Shown here in pieces: positions 25,701 through 36,700 of a stretch of DNA of 64,000 nt (the stretch's first letter is position 1; each line of letters starts with the position of its first letter). The position numbers and the translations under genes were made by a program. Source of the stretch: Ceratodon purpureus (taxonomy: Eukaryota; Streptophyta; Bryopsida; Pseudoditrichales; Ditrichaceae); assembly GCA_014871385.1 (NCBI GenBank), contig CM026421.1, positions 9,783,519 through 9,847,518 on the forward strand. The letters run 5' to 3'. Under the pieces are notes generated by a model. It searched no databases. It was not told the origin of the DNA and saw only the letters and a list, made by a program, of their open reading frames with translations.

Positions 25701-26218
25701 CTGTGACACTATCCTGCTCTCTCGCCACACTAAACATCCCGGAGAATGCCACTCATTGCTTTAATATATCTCTCATCAGGATGAGTACTGTTATTTTTGA
25801 CGCTGCTAACTGTTTTGGCGCCCTTCCATATAAAGATTTCCTTAACTTAAAATTCCCTAGAATTGGCGGCTCAGATCCCTCCCCTTTTTCCCATGTCAGG
25901 GAATTTACTCTGACACGGTGTACCAGCCCTAATTATATTCAGTGGCAATCAAGAGACGGCTGGTCCTTATTATAGAGCCTTCTAGTGGCTGGTGATTTGT
26001 CGCATGATCGTCCTTTCAAGTAAACATAGGGGGCCCCTAAACCCAGTCATCATCCCCTTTTAGTCCGTCAGGTGTTCATCCTCTCTTCAACATTCGTCTC
26101 TGTTATGACAAGTTGAGATTAGCAAATACAAACGTATAAATGCAGTGGAAAATGCTGCAACAATCCTCTCAATTCTGCGCTTCGTCGATTGTGTCGCTCT
26201 TTCCGATCTGCCTACGCC
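25701..26218. promoter_or_regulatory. Divergent intergenic region between methylase-like and transposase genes (A)
   Basis: The two genes start back to back here. A sequence TTTAATATATCTCTC near 25760 could supply a minus-strand TATA-like element. I do not identify a clear plus-strand TATA. Element B has the same divergent layout (41972-42677). Confidence 0.4.
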
Positions 26219-29200
26219 ATGGCGCTACCTGTCCCGGCTCAGTTCCAAGGTTCCGTTTTTCTTTACGCACATGGCGTTGGAATTCCGCTTACGTTTCGCG
26301 TAGATGATGATGGGTACGCTCTTGTGTCATGTCAGCGTCTTAGTCTTAGGTTCCAGTATCAAGAGGACTCCATTAGCGTTGAGGAGGAGATCTGTGATGA
26401 GCTCACTGGAGAGATCACACATACACTAGGCCAGGTCTCTTTTGTGGACGAGAGGGATTGTAAGATGTGGAGGCTCACGCCTGGTAGGTTTAGAGTCTAC
26501 GGTCTCACGGATTCCCAGATGGCTGCGTCCACCGAGATCCTGACCCCCAGACGGTCCTCTACTTGCACCATCCAGACACCAGGAGCGGTGGACGTGAAGT
26601 TGAAGACCGACTCTGGCTCAACGACGCCTCTCCTTGCCAAAGTAAAAGTTGAGCCGGGATTAGATACCCCGGTTATCAATCTCTCCTCTGACGATGACGG
26701 GAGCCCGCGGACTCGAAAGTCAGCCGGAGATTTACCCGCCAGAGAACCTGTCCGTCCCGAGGCGGCTGTGGACACTCGCGCTTCGGATCTCATGGCAATG
26801 CCCCCTTCTTTGGACGAGTCCGTCAGTATTGTATCGCTGTTGAAGAAGCTTACTGCGCGGCCGGGTAAGAAGAACCTCCTGAAGAAGTTAGACTACGACT
26901 CCATCCGACATGAGAGAGTGGAGTATCTGCCGGCGGAGTTCAACGGCGACGTCATCTTTGAACTGCCACCTGTGGGATCCTCTGCCTCACGATCAGCCGC
27001 CAAGTCCATGCAGGGCATGGATAAGAGGTACGATGGGCACGTGTGGACGAAGACGATCACCACCAACATCTCCAACAATATGGGCCTCTCTTTCCGGTCG
27101 TCTTCATGTGCGGGCCATTTGCGGTGCGAGAACAAGGACTGCGGGTACCTTGAGCGCGACCATCGCATCTTCGACGTGAATGAGACCGAATTCGACGGAT
27201 GCACATTGCAGGCGTTTGTTGTGGGTGAAGAGGCTCCGAAGGAATCCACTTTGGTCTGCAAGGTATGTAAGGAACCTCCCGTATGCGTTGCCACTTGTAG
27301 AGCAAGGATATTTTATGTTTCGGCCAAGGGCAATAGGACACGGGCGTGCATCCACGTAGGATCCCACACCCACCCTGTCAAGGTGGGAGACTACCGTGAC
27401 ATTAAGGTCGAGATAAGTAGTTTGATAGAAAATCAGATCGAGAACACGCCCAAGGCTACGAAGAGCGCCGTTGTACTAGAGGCCAGCAAGGACCTGATTG
27501 GTAGTTTTTTATTACGATCGGAGGATGATCCACCGAAGACGCTCACCGTTCAAGAGCTTTACCCGGTGCTCGATAGGTGCAAGGATATGGCGTCGCCTAA
27601 CATTCGGAACAAGGTCGTTACTTTTAGGTACCTCAGACGTTTCGGGGTGATGGACAGCATAACGAAGCTGCGGGGACTCAGCACATGGGATTTCGTACAG
27701 AACAACATGTTCCCTGGCCAAGGGTCAGAATTTGACAAGGTCTACGTGTTCAAAATGTCCGAGATTGGGCCCGCGAGTGGTGTCGATCTTGTGAAGAGAA
27801 TGCAGCCGACGGGGGATCTGGAGCTTTCGTGGATGATGTTTGACCACGTCAAGCGCGTGCGAAATTGGACAACCATGGCATGCCACGTGTATGACTCCAC
27901 GTACTGCCGGGTCATGACGATCGCCTGCTGCGACATGCAATCTGAAGACGCCGAAGCCCAGATGGTGTTCTGGAAGAACCTCAACGCAGTCATGAAGAGA
28001 CACGGCGTGGAGAAGCCGAACTTCAAGGGATTCATGGCGGACAGCGCCCAGGCTAATTGGAATGCGGTCCGGGTGGTATACGGCAATGGCAACAAGGAAG
28101 ATCAAATGGAGGACCGGGAGAGGACCTGTCAATTTCATTGGACCCAGTCGATGGTGAATCATACCGAGAAATACGTCGCCGAAGAGTTGTGGGATCAACA
28201 CAAAAAGATGTGTCAGCAATACAGGAAGGCAAGATCAATGGCGGAGGCCGATGCTCTTTATCACGGGATAAGGGCTTGGTGGGCATCTGCGGGGGCAGTG
28301 TCCGAATCTGCCTTATCGAAACTTGACTTATGGCTCTCATTCTGGCATTATCGATATCGCCAATGGGGTGGGTTCATGACCGAGGTAACCACGCCACCCA
28401 CTGTTGTTTTCTCTTTCCCCGTACATGCTCATCGTAGTGACTCATTAATCGTTCATCCGTTGTTGGATCTCAGAAATTCTCGGAGGCGGAACTCGCGGAG
28501 ATGCCGTCCTGCAACCTCGCGGAGACGGTCCACAACAAGTGGCTTCAAGCATCCGGCAATAATGGCAGTGATCTGTACGTCGCCACCGTCGACGACTTTA
28601 TCCGTGCTTTTCTACAGGTTGTGAATTACTACCAGTACCTAAAGGGCGACGTGGGGGGTACTGGCCCGAGCAAGAAGGAGCTGAGGCTACGATCCGCAGA
28701 ACGTAGGGCGAAGAAAACGGGCGATCCAAAGGTTTTGGAGGACCCCATGCTGGACATGCCTGGCGCCGATGAGTTCTGTACGCGTGTCCCACATCTGCCA
28801 GGGGAGGAGGTGTTTGGTTCGCGGAAACGCAAGCCCGACTTGCCTCTTGGCGCTGAGGAAGAGTCGCATAGGCCAGATAAGGTAAACTTCTCGCATCCTC
28901 GAGTCAGTACCAGACCTGTCAGAGCTTGCGTGGCTCCCATGCCGGTCATCGTCGAGGAAGGCGACCGCGAGGTTGAAGCTGCTCATCATCCATCGCCACA
29001 GATGGATTCCGTCATCGCTTCACCCTTCAGCGAAGGAGGCGTGCGTCACGTCTCGGCTGTGGAGGAGACCAGAGTGAACGTGAAGCAGTGGCACATTGCT
29101 CGACTGCCAAAGACTTCCGCAAAGTGCTGTTGGGCGCAGAGGGCCGTCACCAATAAGAAATGCACAGAGAGGATTGTCAGGGGTGCTAAGCCCACCCCTG

Positions 29201-29976
29201 CCCCGACCTATAGCGGTGTATGGCACAGCAGAAGGAGGAACCTCGACATAACCGAGGACTTCTTTTTCTGCCCCGACGACATTGAGAGGTGCGTGAAGGG
29301 GACAAGGCGCAAATGGGTGAACTGGTACGATTTATCGAGAAAGGAAGGGTTTCCACCCATCCCAACAGTATGGCCTGTGAAACTTGGGACGAACCTGAAA
29401 GACTGTGAGATTCTTGCCTTGGAGGAGGCAGGGTTTCAGCTCCCACAGAAGAAACCAGTCTCGCCTAGGAGGCTCTTCACCTCCGACCCCCCTCCGCGAA
29501 ACCTAGACTCGGTTCCGGTGCCTGCAGAGGCTGACCGGTACCCTGGAAAGAGAGACGGGAAGATTGTCAAGCGGACTGCGACTCGTCCTAATCCGCAGCA
29601 GAGGCTGTCCATGGCCTCCTCCGACTCCCTCAAAGCACGACTGCGGTCTATCACCATGATTCCTCATCCCGGCCACGGCTGCATCATCGCGCTAGACTCC
29701 GGTGCTCCTCCCAATGTGACGAAATATCAGATCACCATCAGCTCCCTCCCCGGCTGCACATGCCCAGCATTCAAGAAAACAATGACGAAGTTCCGTGGGA
29801 GGGTTCAATTTACATACTGCAAGCATATGTATTACGTCCTCTTAAAGGTATGCCTGCGTGACCCGGATGTGGAACTTTTCATCCATGCACCGACCTTTAG
29901 CTTCAACGAAGTGAAGTTACTCCTCGAGAGTGGAATCTTGACACACCCCTTGGCGGAGCCCTACGAGACAGTCTAG
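26219..29976 (+). CDS. MULE-type transposase with SWIM finger (element A), 2 exons
   Basis: Exons 26219-28384 and 28474-29976 join in phase 0 (GAG|GTAACC ... CTCAG|AAA) to 1222 residues. Start chosen at GCCATGG (26219). Domain order: an N-terminal region shared with copy B (FRVDDDG...SLRF...EDSISVEEE); a KVEPG SUMO-type site and VINLSSDDD; a zinc-binding region with LRCENKDCGY, CKVCKEPPVC, CVATC and ACIHVGSHTHP, resembling WRKY-GCM1/FLYWCH modules of MULE transposases; a DDE-like core with HVYDSTYCRV, GFMADSAQANWNAV and CQFHWTQ; and in exon 2 a SWIM finger CTCPAF...YCKHMYY. It is predicted to cut and move the element by binding its termini. No frameshift or stop is seen. It lies divergent to the methylase-like gene. 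Confidence 0.85.
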
Positions 29977-30197
29977 AATTTGCCCTTTCTAATTTAGACC
30001 ATTACGACGTCGCAGTGGTACACTGCTTTTGTTTTTAATCGAGTCTGACTATGACTCAGTAATACATGATTTGATTTGCCATTAATGTAAAAAAAAAGTG
30101 ACACCTGGCCGAGTAATTGTCGTCGCACATCTTGTCCACCATTCTGTTTCCACAAATAATTACTTTATTACCATGCACTTTCTGAAAGAATATTACA

Positions 30198-30641
30198 TCA
30201 CATGAATCGGATGCGGCTTGGCCGTCCTTTTGATATTTCTACATAGCTACTTTTAGTTTCCATCGGACGGACGACGCATTCATCCAGACGTGGACCTGAC
30301 GAAGAACCTCGACCAGGCCGAGGAATTTTAATGACTGGACTGGACCCCACACGTCCACAGATTGCGGATCTCGAATAAGTCCCCGGAGGAATTCTGCCAA
30401 CCCTGGAATAAGCATGGCTTGGAAAGGACTTGGACTCAACCTCCTTAGTGGGCGATTTGTCGAGCGCCCCCGTAACAGTGCATGGCACCACATCAAGCCC
30501 ACGGCTATGTCCACCTTCTACCGGTTTAGGAGGCGATGGTCGTGGCTTCAGCAACAACTCGTCACCCTCATCTTCAAGAAAAGGTTCAAATGGCCCACCC
30601 TCATCACCTAGGGATACAACCCCAAAACCGACTTCCTCCAT
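30198..30641 (-). CDS. Small accessory protein with HAYSxVGxIP block and C-terminal RIRF (element A)
   Basis: A 147-residue frame begins MEEVGFGVVSLGDEGGPFEP and ends ...PSRIRFM. I chose this ATG over an upstream in-frame one because copy B (46701-47153) starts MEDVRDIVVSLADDVCPFQP. The conserved parts are the start, the block HAYSRVGRIPPGTYSRS and the C-terminal R-I-R-F; the rest is disordered-looking and diverged. R[VI]xF fits the PP1 docking consensus. It lies convergent to the transposase gene, ~220 bp after its stop and ~390 bp before the right terminus. No known family is recognised. Confidence 0.7.
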   Translation of the reverse strand: MEEVGFGVVSLGDEGGPFEPFLEDEGDELLLKPRPSPPKPVEGGHSRGLDVVPCTVTGALDKSPTKEVESKSFPSHAYSRVGRIPPGTYSRSAICGRVGSSPVIKIPRPGRGSSSGPRLDECVVRPMETKSSYVEISKGRPSRIRFM

Positions 30642-30929
30642 GGCGAAAACGGTATGCACCCCACTCCAAACCCTGAACATTCCACCAGCTAACAAACGAG
30701 AGTGAGAGAGCAAAGGCTCCAGAGTCATCCATTTATTCCAGTGAAATCACAAAAGACCCCGTCAATCACGCCTTGGCGCACAATTTCGAGACCAGTACTT
30801 GGTGGGCAGACCCAAAAAACCCTTTAACAGAACCCGGAAAGTATCCCACATTCAAGGAATATTCCTTGGAATATTCGAAAAGATTCTCTTTTCATCATCT
30901 TTTATTCTATTTTTAGTAAAAAAAATTCC

Positions 30930-31027
30930 ATTTTTAGAATCTGCTCTCCATTTTCCGCTCTAAGAGCAGAAAATCTCTGCTCTCCGCTCTCCGCTCTCCG
31001 CTCACCGCTCACATACAAGCTTCCCTC
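30930..31027 (-). repeat. Right terminal repeat of element A with GAGCGGA array
   Basis: On the minus strand the end reads GAGGGAAGCTTGTATGTG, then tandem GAGCGGA/GAGCGGT units and AGAGCAGATT. It is inverted relative to the left end at 13434 and nearly identical to the right end of element B (48147). Confidence 0.8.
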
Positions 31028-32508
31028 TCTTCGAGGCACCGCCACAGAATGAATTCTTTGCAGCGCTAATGCATGGATCGTCACGTTGCATCCCCTCAAT
31101 TCCACCTTCTAGAGATGAGCCACTCACTCCACCTCTGCCTGGTAGGCCTGCTGTTCCTTTGCCGAAGAAGTTGTATCTCCAGCTTGACAATTCTGCGAAG
31201 GACAACAAGAACCGATTTCTTCTAGCATTCTGCTCGTTGCTGACGGCGAGGCGAATATTCAAGGAAGTTACAGTTGGTTTCCTGATTGTGGGACACACAC
31301 ATGAGGACATCGACGCCCACTTTAGTCACCTGTCGAAACTCATTAAGCGAAAGAACACATACTGCCTTGCCGACCTTATGAAGGCATTCATGGATTCTCA
31401 GAAGACAGTTGCCTTTATTCCAGAGGTTGTTCAGGAAGTGGCAGACTTCAAAAGTTATGTTGCTGATTTTCATCACGACGGAGGTAATGCGATAGAAGGT
31501 CACAGTGAAATGCATCTTTTTAAGTTCTATGTAGTGGAGGATGGGGAGGATGCGGGGTGGCCCGTGATGAGGTACAAGAAGCGTGCAACTGATCCGTCAT
31601 GGCTTCCACCTGGCAAACCCGTGAAAATGTGGAGGGCAGACAAAGAGGGTAAACCACATTTGCCCGTCGGTGATCCCAAACCGGTTCCTCATAAGCACTT
31701 ATGGGGTAGTGTTGAAGTCGATGAGGGCAAGAAAAACGCGGATAAAGAGGTGGCAAGGGCAGCGGAGTGTTCAGAGAAGAGAAATTTTATTAAAAGTGGA
31801 TTATCTAAGTACATTGAGTACTGGAGAACTGGCATGGCTCGGGATAAGAAATACGCACAAGACATGTTACCATATGTACTGTATTGGGAGCGAATTTTAA
31901 AGGAGGTCAACGAGCCACTGCCCCCCAATTCCGCCACCTTACAGGAAGGATTCTGGCCTATCTCAGACTGGAAGCGGGACCACGTCACCACATTCGATGC
32001 ACAGGACGAATATATACCGGATCCGGATATTCGTCCCGGTGACGAGGATGAGGTGGAGCCCTATCCTTTCTGTGGTCCGAAAAACTCTAGGCCGAAGTCT
32101 GTGTTTAACCCATATCGTGACGTTTTACGTGGCGATTGGGTTTTCTGTCGTCCGTGTAAGGAAGACCACCTACCCATTTGGATGGGTAGGGCGATAGAGC
32201 CTGTTATAACAGAGCCTGGTCCTAATTACGGTAAGTTCAAGGTTGAATGGTGGACTCCGATGAAGGGCAAGAAGGAAGGTAAGAAGAAGGTTGCGAGAGA
32301 GTGCTGGACAAGACGGTGGGAAAGGGAGTTGACTCTTGCGGAGTGGGTGGAGTGTAAATCCGTTGTATACACTCATAGGACCAAGAAAACTACGCATGAG
32401 GGGCCCCCAAAGTCCCATCTAATACCCGAAGATGTTGTGATTGCTGCCATGGCAAACTTCGAATCGCATGGAATCTTGATGAACTGGAATGACGAGGAGG
32501 AAGACTAG
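31028..32508 (+). pseudogene. DUF7869-type protein, 5'-truncated by element A
   Basis: The frame is open from the element A boundary (31028) to TAG at 32508; the first ATG is at 31069. The N-terminal part has the hallmark of the DUF7869 family, seen in many plant and animal repeat-derived genes: LYLQLDNSAKDNKNR, a Phe-rich helix, then GFLIVGHTHEDIDAHFSHLS. This is thought to be a nuclease/transposase-like fold with a D..H/D layout. The C-terminal ~250 residues are Trp- and Lys-rich (WWTPMKGKKEGKKK) and end in acidic residues. The family normally has a longer N-terminus, absent here. Reading through the boundary without a stop suggests element A cut an existing coding frame. Expression from the internal ATG cannot be excluded. 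Confidence 0.75.
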
Positions 32509-32850
32509 TCGGCTGCCCGCCGACGATTGTGATCTTAGCTGTAGAAGATGTAGCTAGTGATGGTTTCCTCTGTAAACGTTATAGTTGAATATTGTAAACA
32601 CTGTGATTCCTTCGAAGAAGAATTGTATTCTACCGTAGACCCAATACTAGTCATGTATTACAGTTTGTCTTCTATTTGTTGTTCTGATGCCTTACTTTTC
32701 CTTCTTCGGTGGTCGTCGGCTGTCCGCCGATGCCTCTAACCATGTTAGATAAGCATCATGAACGGTGACTTTGTGAGGCTGGTCTATACTGTATGGCCTG
32801 TGATTTTTACGGTGGACACTGTTACTCTAGTCGGCTGCCCGCCGACGCTT
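32507..32850. repeat. Dispersed GTCGGC..GCCGAC palindromes
   Basis: Three copies of GTCGGCTGCCCGCCGAC or close variants lie in the 3' region of the DUF7869 gene (near 32509, 32706 and 32830). Related palindromes recur right of element B (48512, 48613, 48714, 48850 and 49430). They link the DNA on both sides of element B. Confidence 0.7.
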
Positions 32851-33158
32851 TCCACAACATTTGTAGAACCACTATGCGCTTTGAGAAACGGGGAAAAAAT
32901 ATTTTACCATTTCATTATATTCTTATCGGAGTACAACGGTAGTGTTCCGCCCTTTACATGTTACTTTGTATTGTGTATACATCAGAGATGCCACTACTCC
33001 TAAAGCCTCAGTAACAAATGCTAACCATGAATTCTACAACTATCCGAGTGTGTGAAGCAGCTCTATTGAAAACGAGCTGGACAATTCTAACACACACTAA
33101 TTCACCCTAAAGCCAAAAAACCAAAAAGCTGCATATGGTCGCCAACGCCATGAAGCGA

Positions 33159-33520
33159 TCAGTCCTTCGCAGTAGACTTGGCTCGGACAACACTACACCC
33201 AGTATCGACGGATGGATGCACGGATCCAAACGACGAATACGTGGACTGCGGGCTTGCGTTCCCTCCGCACCACTGATCTTGGCCAGAGCACCGACTTCCA
33301 GCACCCTCCGAGATGTCGTAAGCTTCGTCAACAAGGCGGAGCCACCCTGCAGTTGACATGGTTTGCGTTGACACTTCCCCTGTGTGGCTGAAGTGAACGC
33401 TGCCAACACTCCCGGACTCCTCGGACTCCTCGGACTCCTCGAACGTCAGTGGGAAGGCGATGCCGGAAGCGTCAGAGATCTCCAACAACTCAATGCTGTG
33501 AGCAATACTCCAAAACCACC
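33159..33520 (-). pseudogene. 3' part of a reading frame split by element B; unknown protein
   Basis: On the minus strand a frame runs from the element B boundary to a stop at 33159. It is rich in Ser/Glu (FEESEESEES) with GWLRLVDEAYD further on. Read across the target duplication, the same frame continues without a stop into the DNA on the far side of element B (48157-48316, upstream part containing RPFGRETPANLEELRPWYR). I do not recognise the family. The continuity shows the site was open reading frame before insertion. Confidence 0.55.
33512..33520. repeat. Left target-site duplication of element B
   Basis: AAAACCACC directly precedes the left terminus and recurs directly after the right terminus (48148-48156). 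With the neighbouring C it could be 10 bp. A 9-10 bp duplication is typical of Mutator-like elements. Confidence 0.88.
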
Positions 33521-33640
33521 GGGGGAAAGTTCGTACGTGAGCGGAGAGCGTAGAGCGGAGAGCGGTGAGCGCAGAATGGAGAGCACAGAATTGACAATTA
33601 GGAAAATTTTCAAAAGCAAAGTAGACCCTATAACCGTGGA
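33521..33640 (+). repeat. Left terminal region of element B: inverted repeat, GAGCGGA array and CCGTGG motif
   Basis: The terminal repeat is followed by GAGCGGAGAGCGTAGAGCGG-type units. At 33622-33639 comes TAGACCCTATAACCGTGG. The same 18-mer is at 63095-63112, and 16 bases of it recur inverted at 47941-47956. Confidence 0.85.
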
Positions 33641-33751
33641 AAATTACTAAATTAAGGCTTAATTTTGACACTTTTTTTAGAAAAAGAGTATATTACCGTG
33701 GAAATTAGGGTTATCTCTGGTAAGAATTTATTACGTTTGTTCTCTAAGATA

Positions 33752-33784
33752 CAAATTAGGGCTGATGTCATGATGACGTCATGC
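33752..33784 (+). promoter_or_regulatory. Subterminal TGACGTCA block of element B
   Basis: AAATTAGGGCTGATGTCATG leads into TGACGTCA at 33774-33781, matching the block at 13671 in element A in content and distance from the end. It is a candidate bZIP/TGA site or accessory binding site. Confidence 0.5.
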
Positions 33785-36700
33785 ATACATTCCTTTAGAT
33801 TTGTCATGGGTTTAGGGAAGTTACAATGATGAGGAACATGCCTATGGAAATGTGGGATTTTGAATGAGTAAAATATATATAACAGCGCAATATTATTTTT
33901 GAGCCTTTCTTTTGTAACATTTCATTCTTCATATTATATTTAGAGCATTATAGTTGTGACATTTCATCCTTTACAAACACGGAGACAAAATGGAAATGAG
34001 AATCATAAAAAGTTTAGGTTTAGGGTAGTTGAGTAGACGAAGGATTACCCAAAGAACTCCAATTAAATCAAATCAAAGCAAATGAAAACAACAATAGACC
34101 GAAGCCTCCTTCAAACTCACAACATGCTACAGTCGCTACTTTCACTCTCAGAACTAGATGACTCTGAATCTCCTTCTACCGCCTCGTCATCGACGAATAG
34201 AAGGGCCCTGGGATCAAAAGTAGTTGGCCGACTAGGAACATATGTAAGGGCTCCAGATTGAAACGCCTGTGCTAAGCCCTCTGCGTAGTCCGGAAGTATG
34301 AAAGGCTGAATCGGGCTGGAATGAAGACGCCACGATGGAGTGGACACTGATGTTGGCCCACGTGGCGGTGATGCTGAAACTACTCTGCAATAGAGAACCG
34401 ACTGTGCTTACATCGAGTACGTAGAGCTGCAAAGAGAAGTAATGCTTGGATAATTTGAACGTAGAATAGAAGACTTACACCACTTGTCAGGTCTTGCTCT
34501 CTTTGGAGGCGCTTCGCCTGTTGCTGCCGGCCTTGGATGTTTAGGAGGGCCCATGGCGGATGGTTTGAGAAGGGCGTTGAATATGGCTTCGTCCTCCTCA
34601 AAAGCGAGAATGTGACGACCAACAGCCTGGGCGGCCTTGATGGAGGCCCCTGAAACTCGGAGAGAAACAAAGAAATGAGAAACTCTGGAAAAAATGAGAG
34701 GAAAAATGAAGCAAAGATATGTAAGAAGAGTTACCTGTCCCTGCATTCCAATCAAGGACTATGTCGCCTGGCTTGGACAGCTCCTCAATGATGTTCTGCA
34801 TCATCTCAGGGGATTTCTCCCTTGGGCCTCTCTACGGCACCTCCCCATTCATGAGCTGCGAGTCCACATCGGTGAAGTTGAAAATGGCATCACTCTCGGT
34901 AATGTTGAGGAGCCCATGTATCAGGTCTTCTTTCTTTGTCTGGAAGGAGAAAGTACTGCCACTACGAACGTAGACGCGAATCCAGAACCGCATAGTCTGC
35001 AGTCAAGCAAAACTAGTGAGTAAAATTAAGCGGAAGGGTAAGCAGTAAGTAAAGAGAAGGGTATGTTTTGGGAAATTACCAAGTTCTCGGGGTTCGTAGG
35101 AGAAGTGAGGCCGAGGACATTGACGCCCCACCAGTCCTTGAAGAGCACGTAGTCACCACCAGCAGCTTCTTCGTCGATATCCTTAGCCAGCTTCTGATCA
35201 GTGTTGTAGATGAGGCAGATGGCACCATCTTTCTGCAGGAAATCATCAGCAAAACGGAAGATATCGTACACATAATCCTTGTAGCGAGAGTTCCAAGGCG
35301 GAATACTCGTGGGGGGAACGGAAACGGATGGGACGGGAAGATTCTCAGGGATGTCAGCAATGATCGAGTCGACTCCCAGATGGTCCTCTTGTTTGCACCG
35401 GTCCCCAACTTCGTTTTCGCGGCCTGCTCCAAACTTGAGGAAACAAGAAACGAGAGTTAGTAACTACATAGTGAGTAGAGGTGGCAGAATCCATTAAATG
35501 TCAAAATATAGGAACAAACCTTGCGAATGAAGTCTTGAGTCTTGATCCAATCCGGGTCGCCACCTTTTCTCTCCTGTCTCCTATTTCGCCGTAAAATGGA
35601 ATCCACAGATGAGTTGAAGACGGAAACATGTGTGGAAATCGAAGCTCCAGCGGAAGAAGTTGGTTGAGGATATAGTTTGGCCTTCCTCTGCTCAAGGAGA
35701 CCTCTGGTGATCTCGGAAGCACTGATCGAGGAAGGAGCCGGCGAAGAAGCTGGAGAAGGGTTAGTAACGACAATTCCCGGAGAGGGCTCTGGTGCCTTCT
35801 CAGTTGGCGCGGAAGACTCCGCACCAGTTTGCTGTGATGCCTCTGACCGAGAACGCAGAGAATTCAGTCGCCTTCCTCTCCCTCTCTTCGGTGGTGGAGC
35901 AGAAGACTGATCTTGCTCTCCTTCACGGTCTCCTACATCGTCCACGGAGTCCTCCACCACAACCTCACCCCCATCGTGTAGAGTCTTGACGTCTACCTCT
36001 GAGTCAATCGTGAAACCACGAGAGCAGTCAAGATACCAGCATCCTTCAAGCAAGTGAGGATTTTTGTACCTTTTCAGCTGTTTCGGAGAGTACATACACT
36101 GGTCCGAGGTTCTCGATGTCCAAGCAGTAAAGAATGCAGGCAGTTGCTGAACTTTAAGTGCCCCCTTCAGAACAAGCTCTCGCTTAAAGTACCTAAGGAT
36201 ACCAATATGAAGAAGGGTTGTATGAGAAAGATATATAGAGCTCAATATGGAAATTGAATTTGACAAAGGAATGTATCGTACCGGTAAGTAACCCGCTTGA
36301 CGACCTCCGCGGTTCCAGGGAATTTAGCGAAGTTGGATTTCTTGTCGAAAACCTTCTCAGCATTCTTTCCAACGAATGTAGGGAAGGCCTTGTCCCATAA
36401 TAGAATACGTGAACTCTCGACAAAGTCGCCCGGCTCTTGTACATCAGGAAATGCCTTCCAATTGATAACGAGGTTCTCCGCCTTGCACATGCCCTCGACT
36501 TCGTTGATGACGGCTTCCTCCAACTGACATACAGAAAATTTATCAGTAGTAGTAAGAAAGAAATGAGGGATAGTAGAAAGGTTCAAGTCATGAATGAAGA
36601 ACGCTTCATGAATGAAACTCACCCTGGCCCAAAACGAAGCTTTGTTCAACCATGGGTCGAAATCCGTGTCCTTGAATTCAGCTGGCGGAAATCTGTAAGA

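Larger units (their letters stand above)
13434..31027. mobile_element. Composite MULE-type element A (~17.6 kb)
   Basis: The left terminus GGGGAAAGGTCGTATGTG and the right terminus (minus strand) GAGGGAAGCTTGTATGTG are inverted relatives. Each is followed by tandem GAGCGGA units. Inside, in order, are two small genes with palindromic TATA boxes, a CT-rich tract, a ParB/methylase-like gene (-), a MULE-type transposase (+) and a small RIRF-ended protein (-). The last three match element B in order, orientation and protein similarity. No shared target-site duplication flanks A (left ...TTTTATTAC, right TCTTCGAGG...). The two ends may therefore come from different insertions or a later rearrangement, and the extent between 13.4 and 18.6 kb is the least certain part. 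Confidence 0.7.

Noticed and set aside
13434..31027. Exact excision boundaries and target duplication for element A
   Set aside because: Flanks beside the two termini do not match in 9-11 bp; I therefore do not claim a duplication here.
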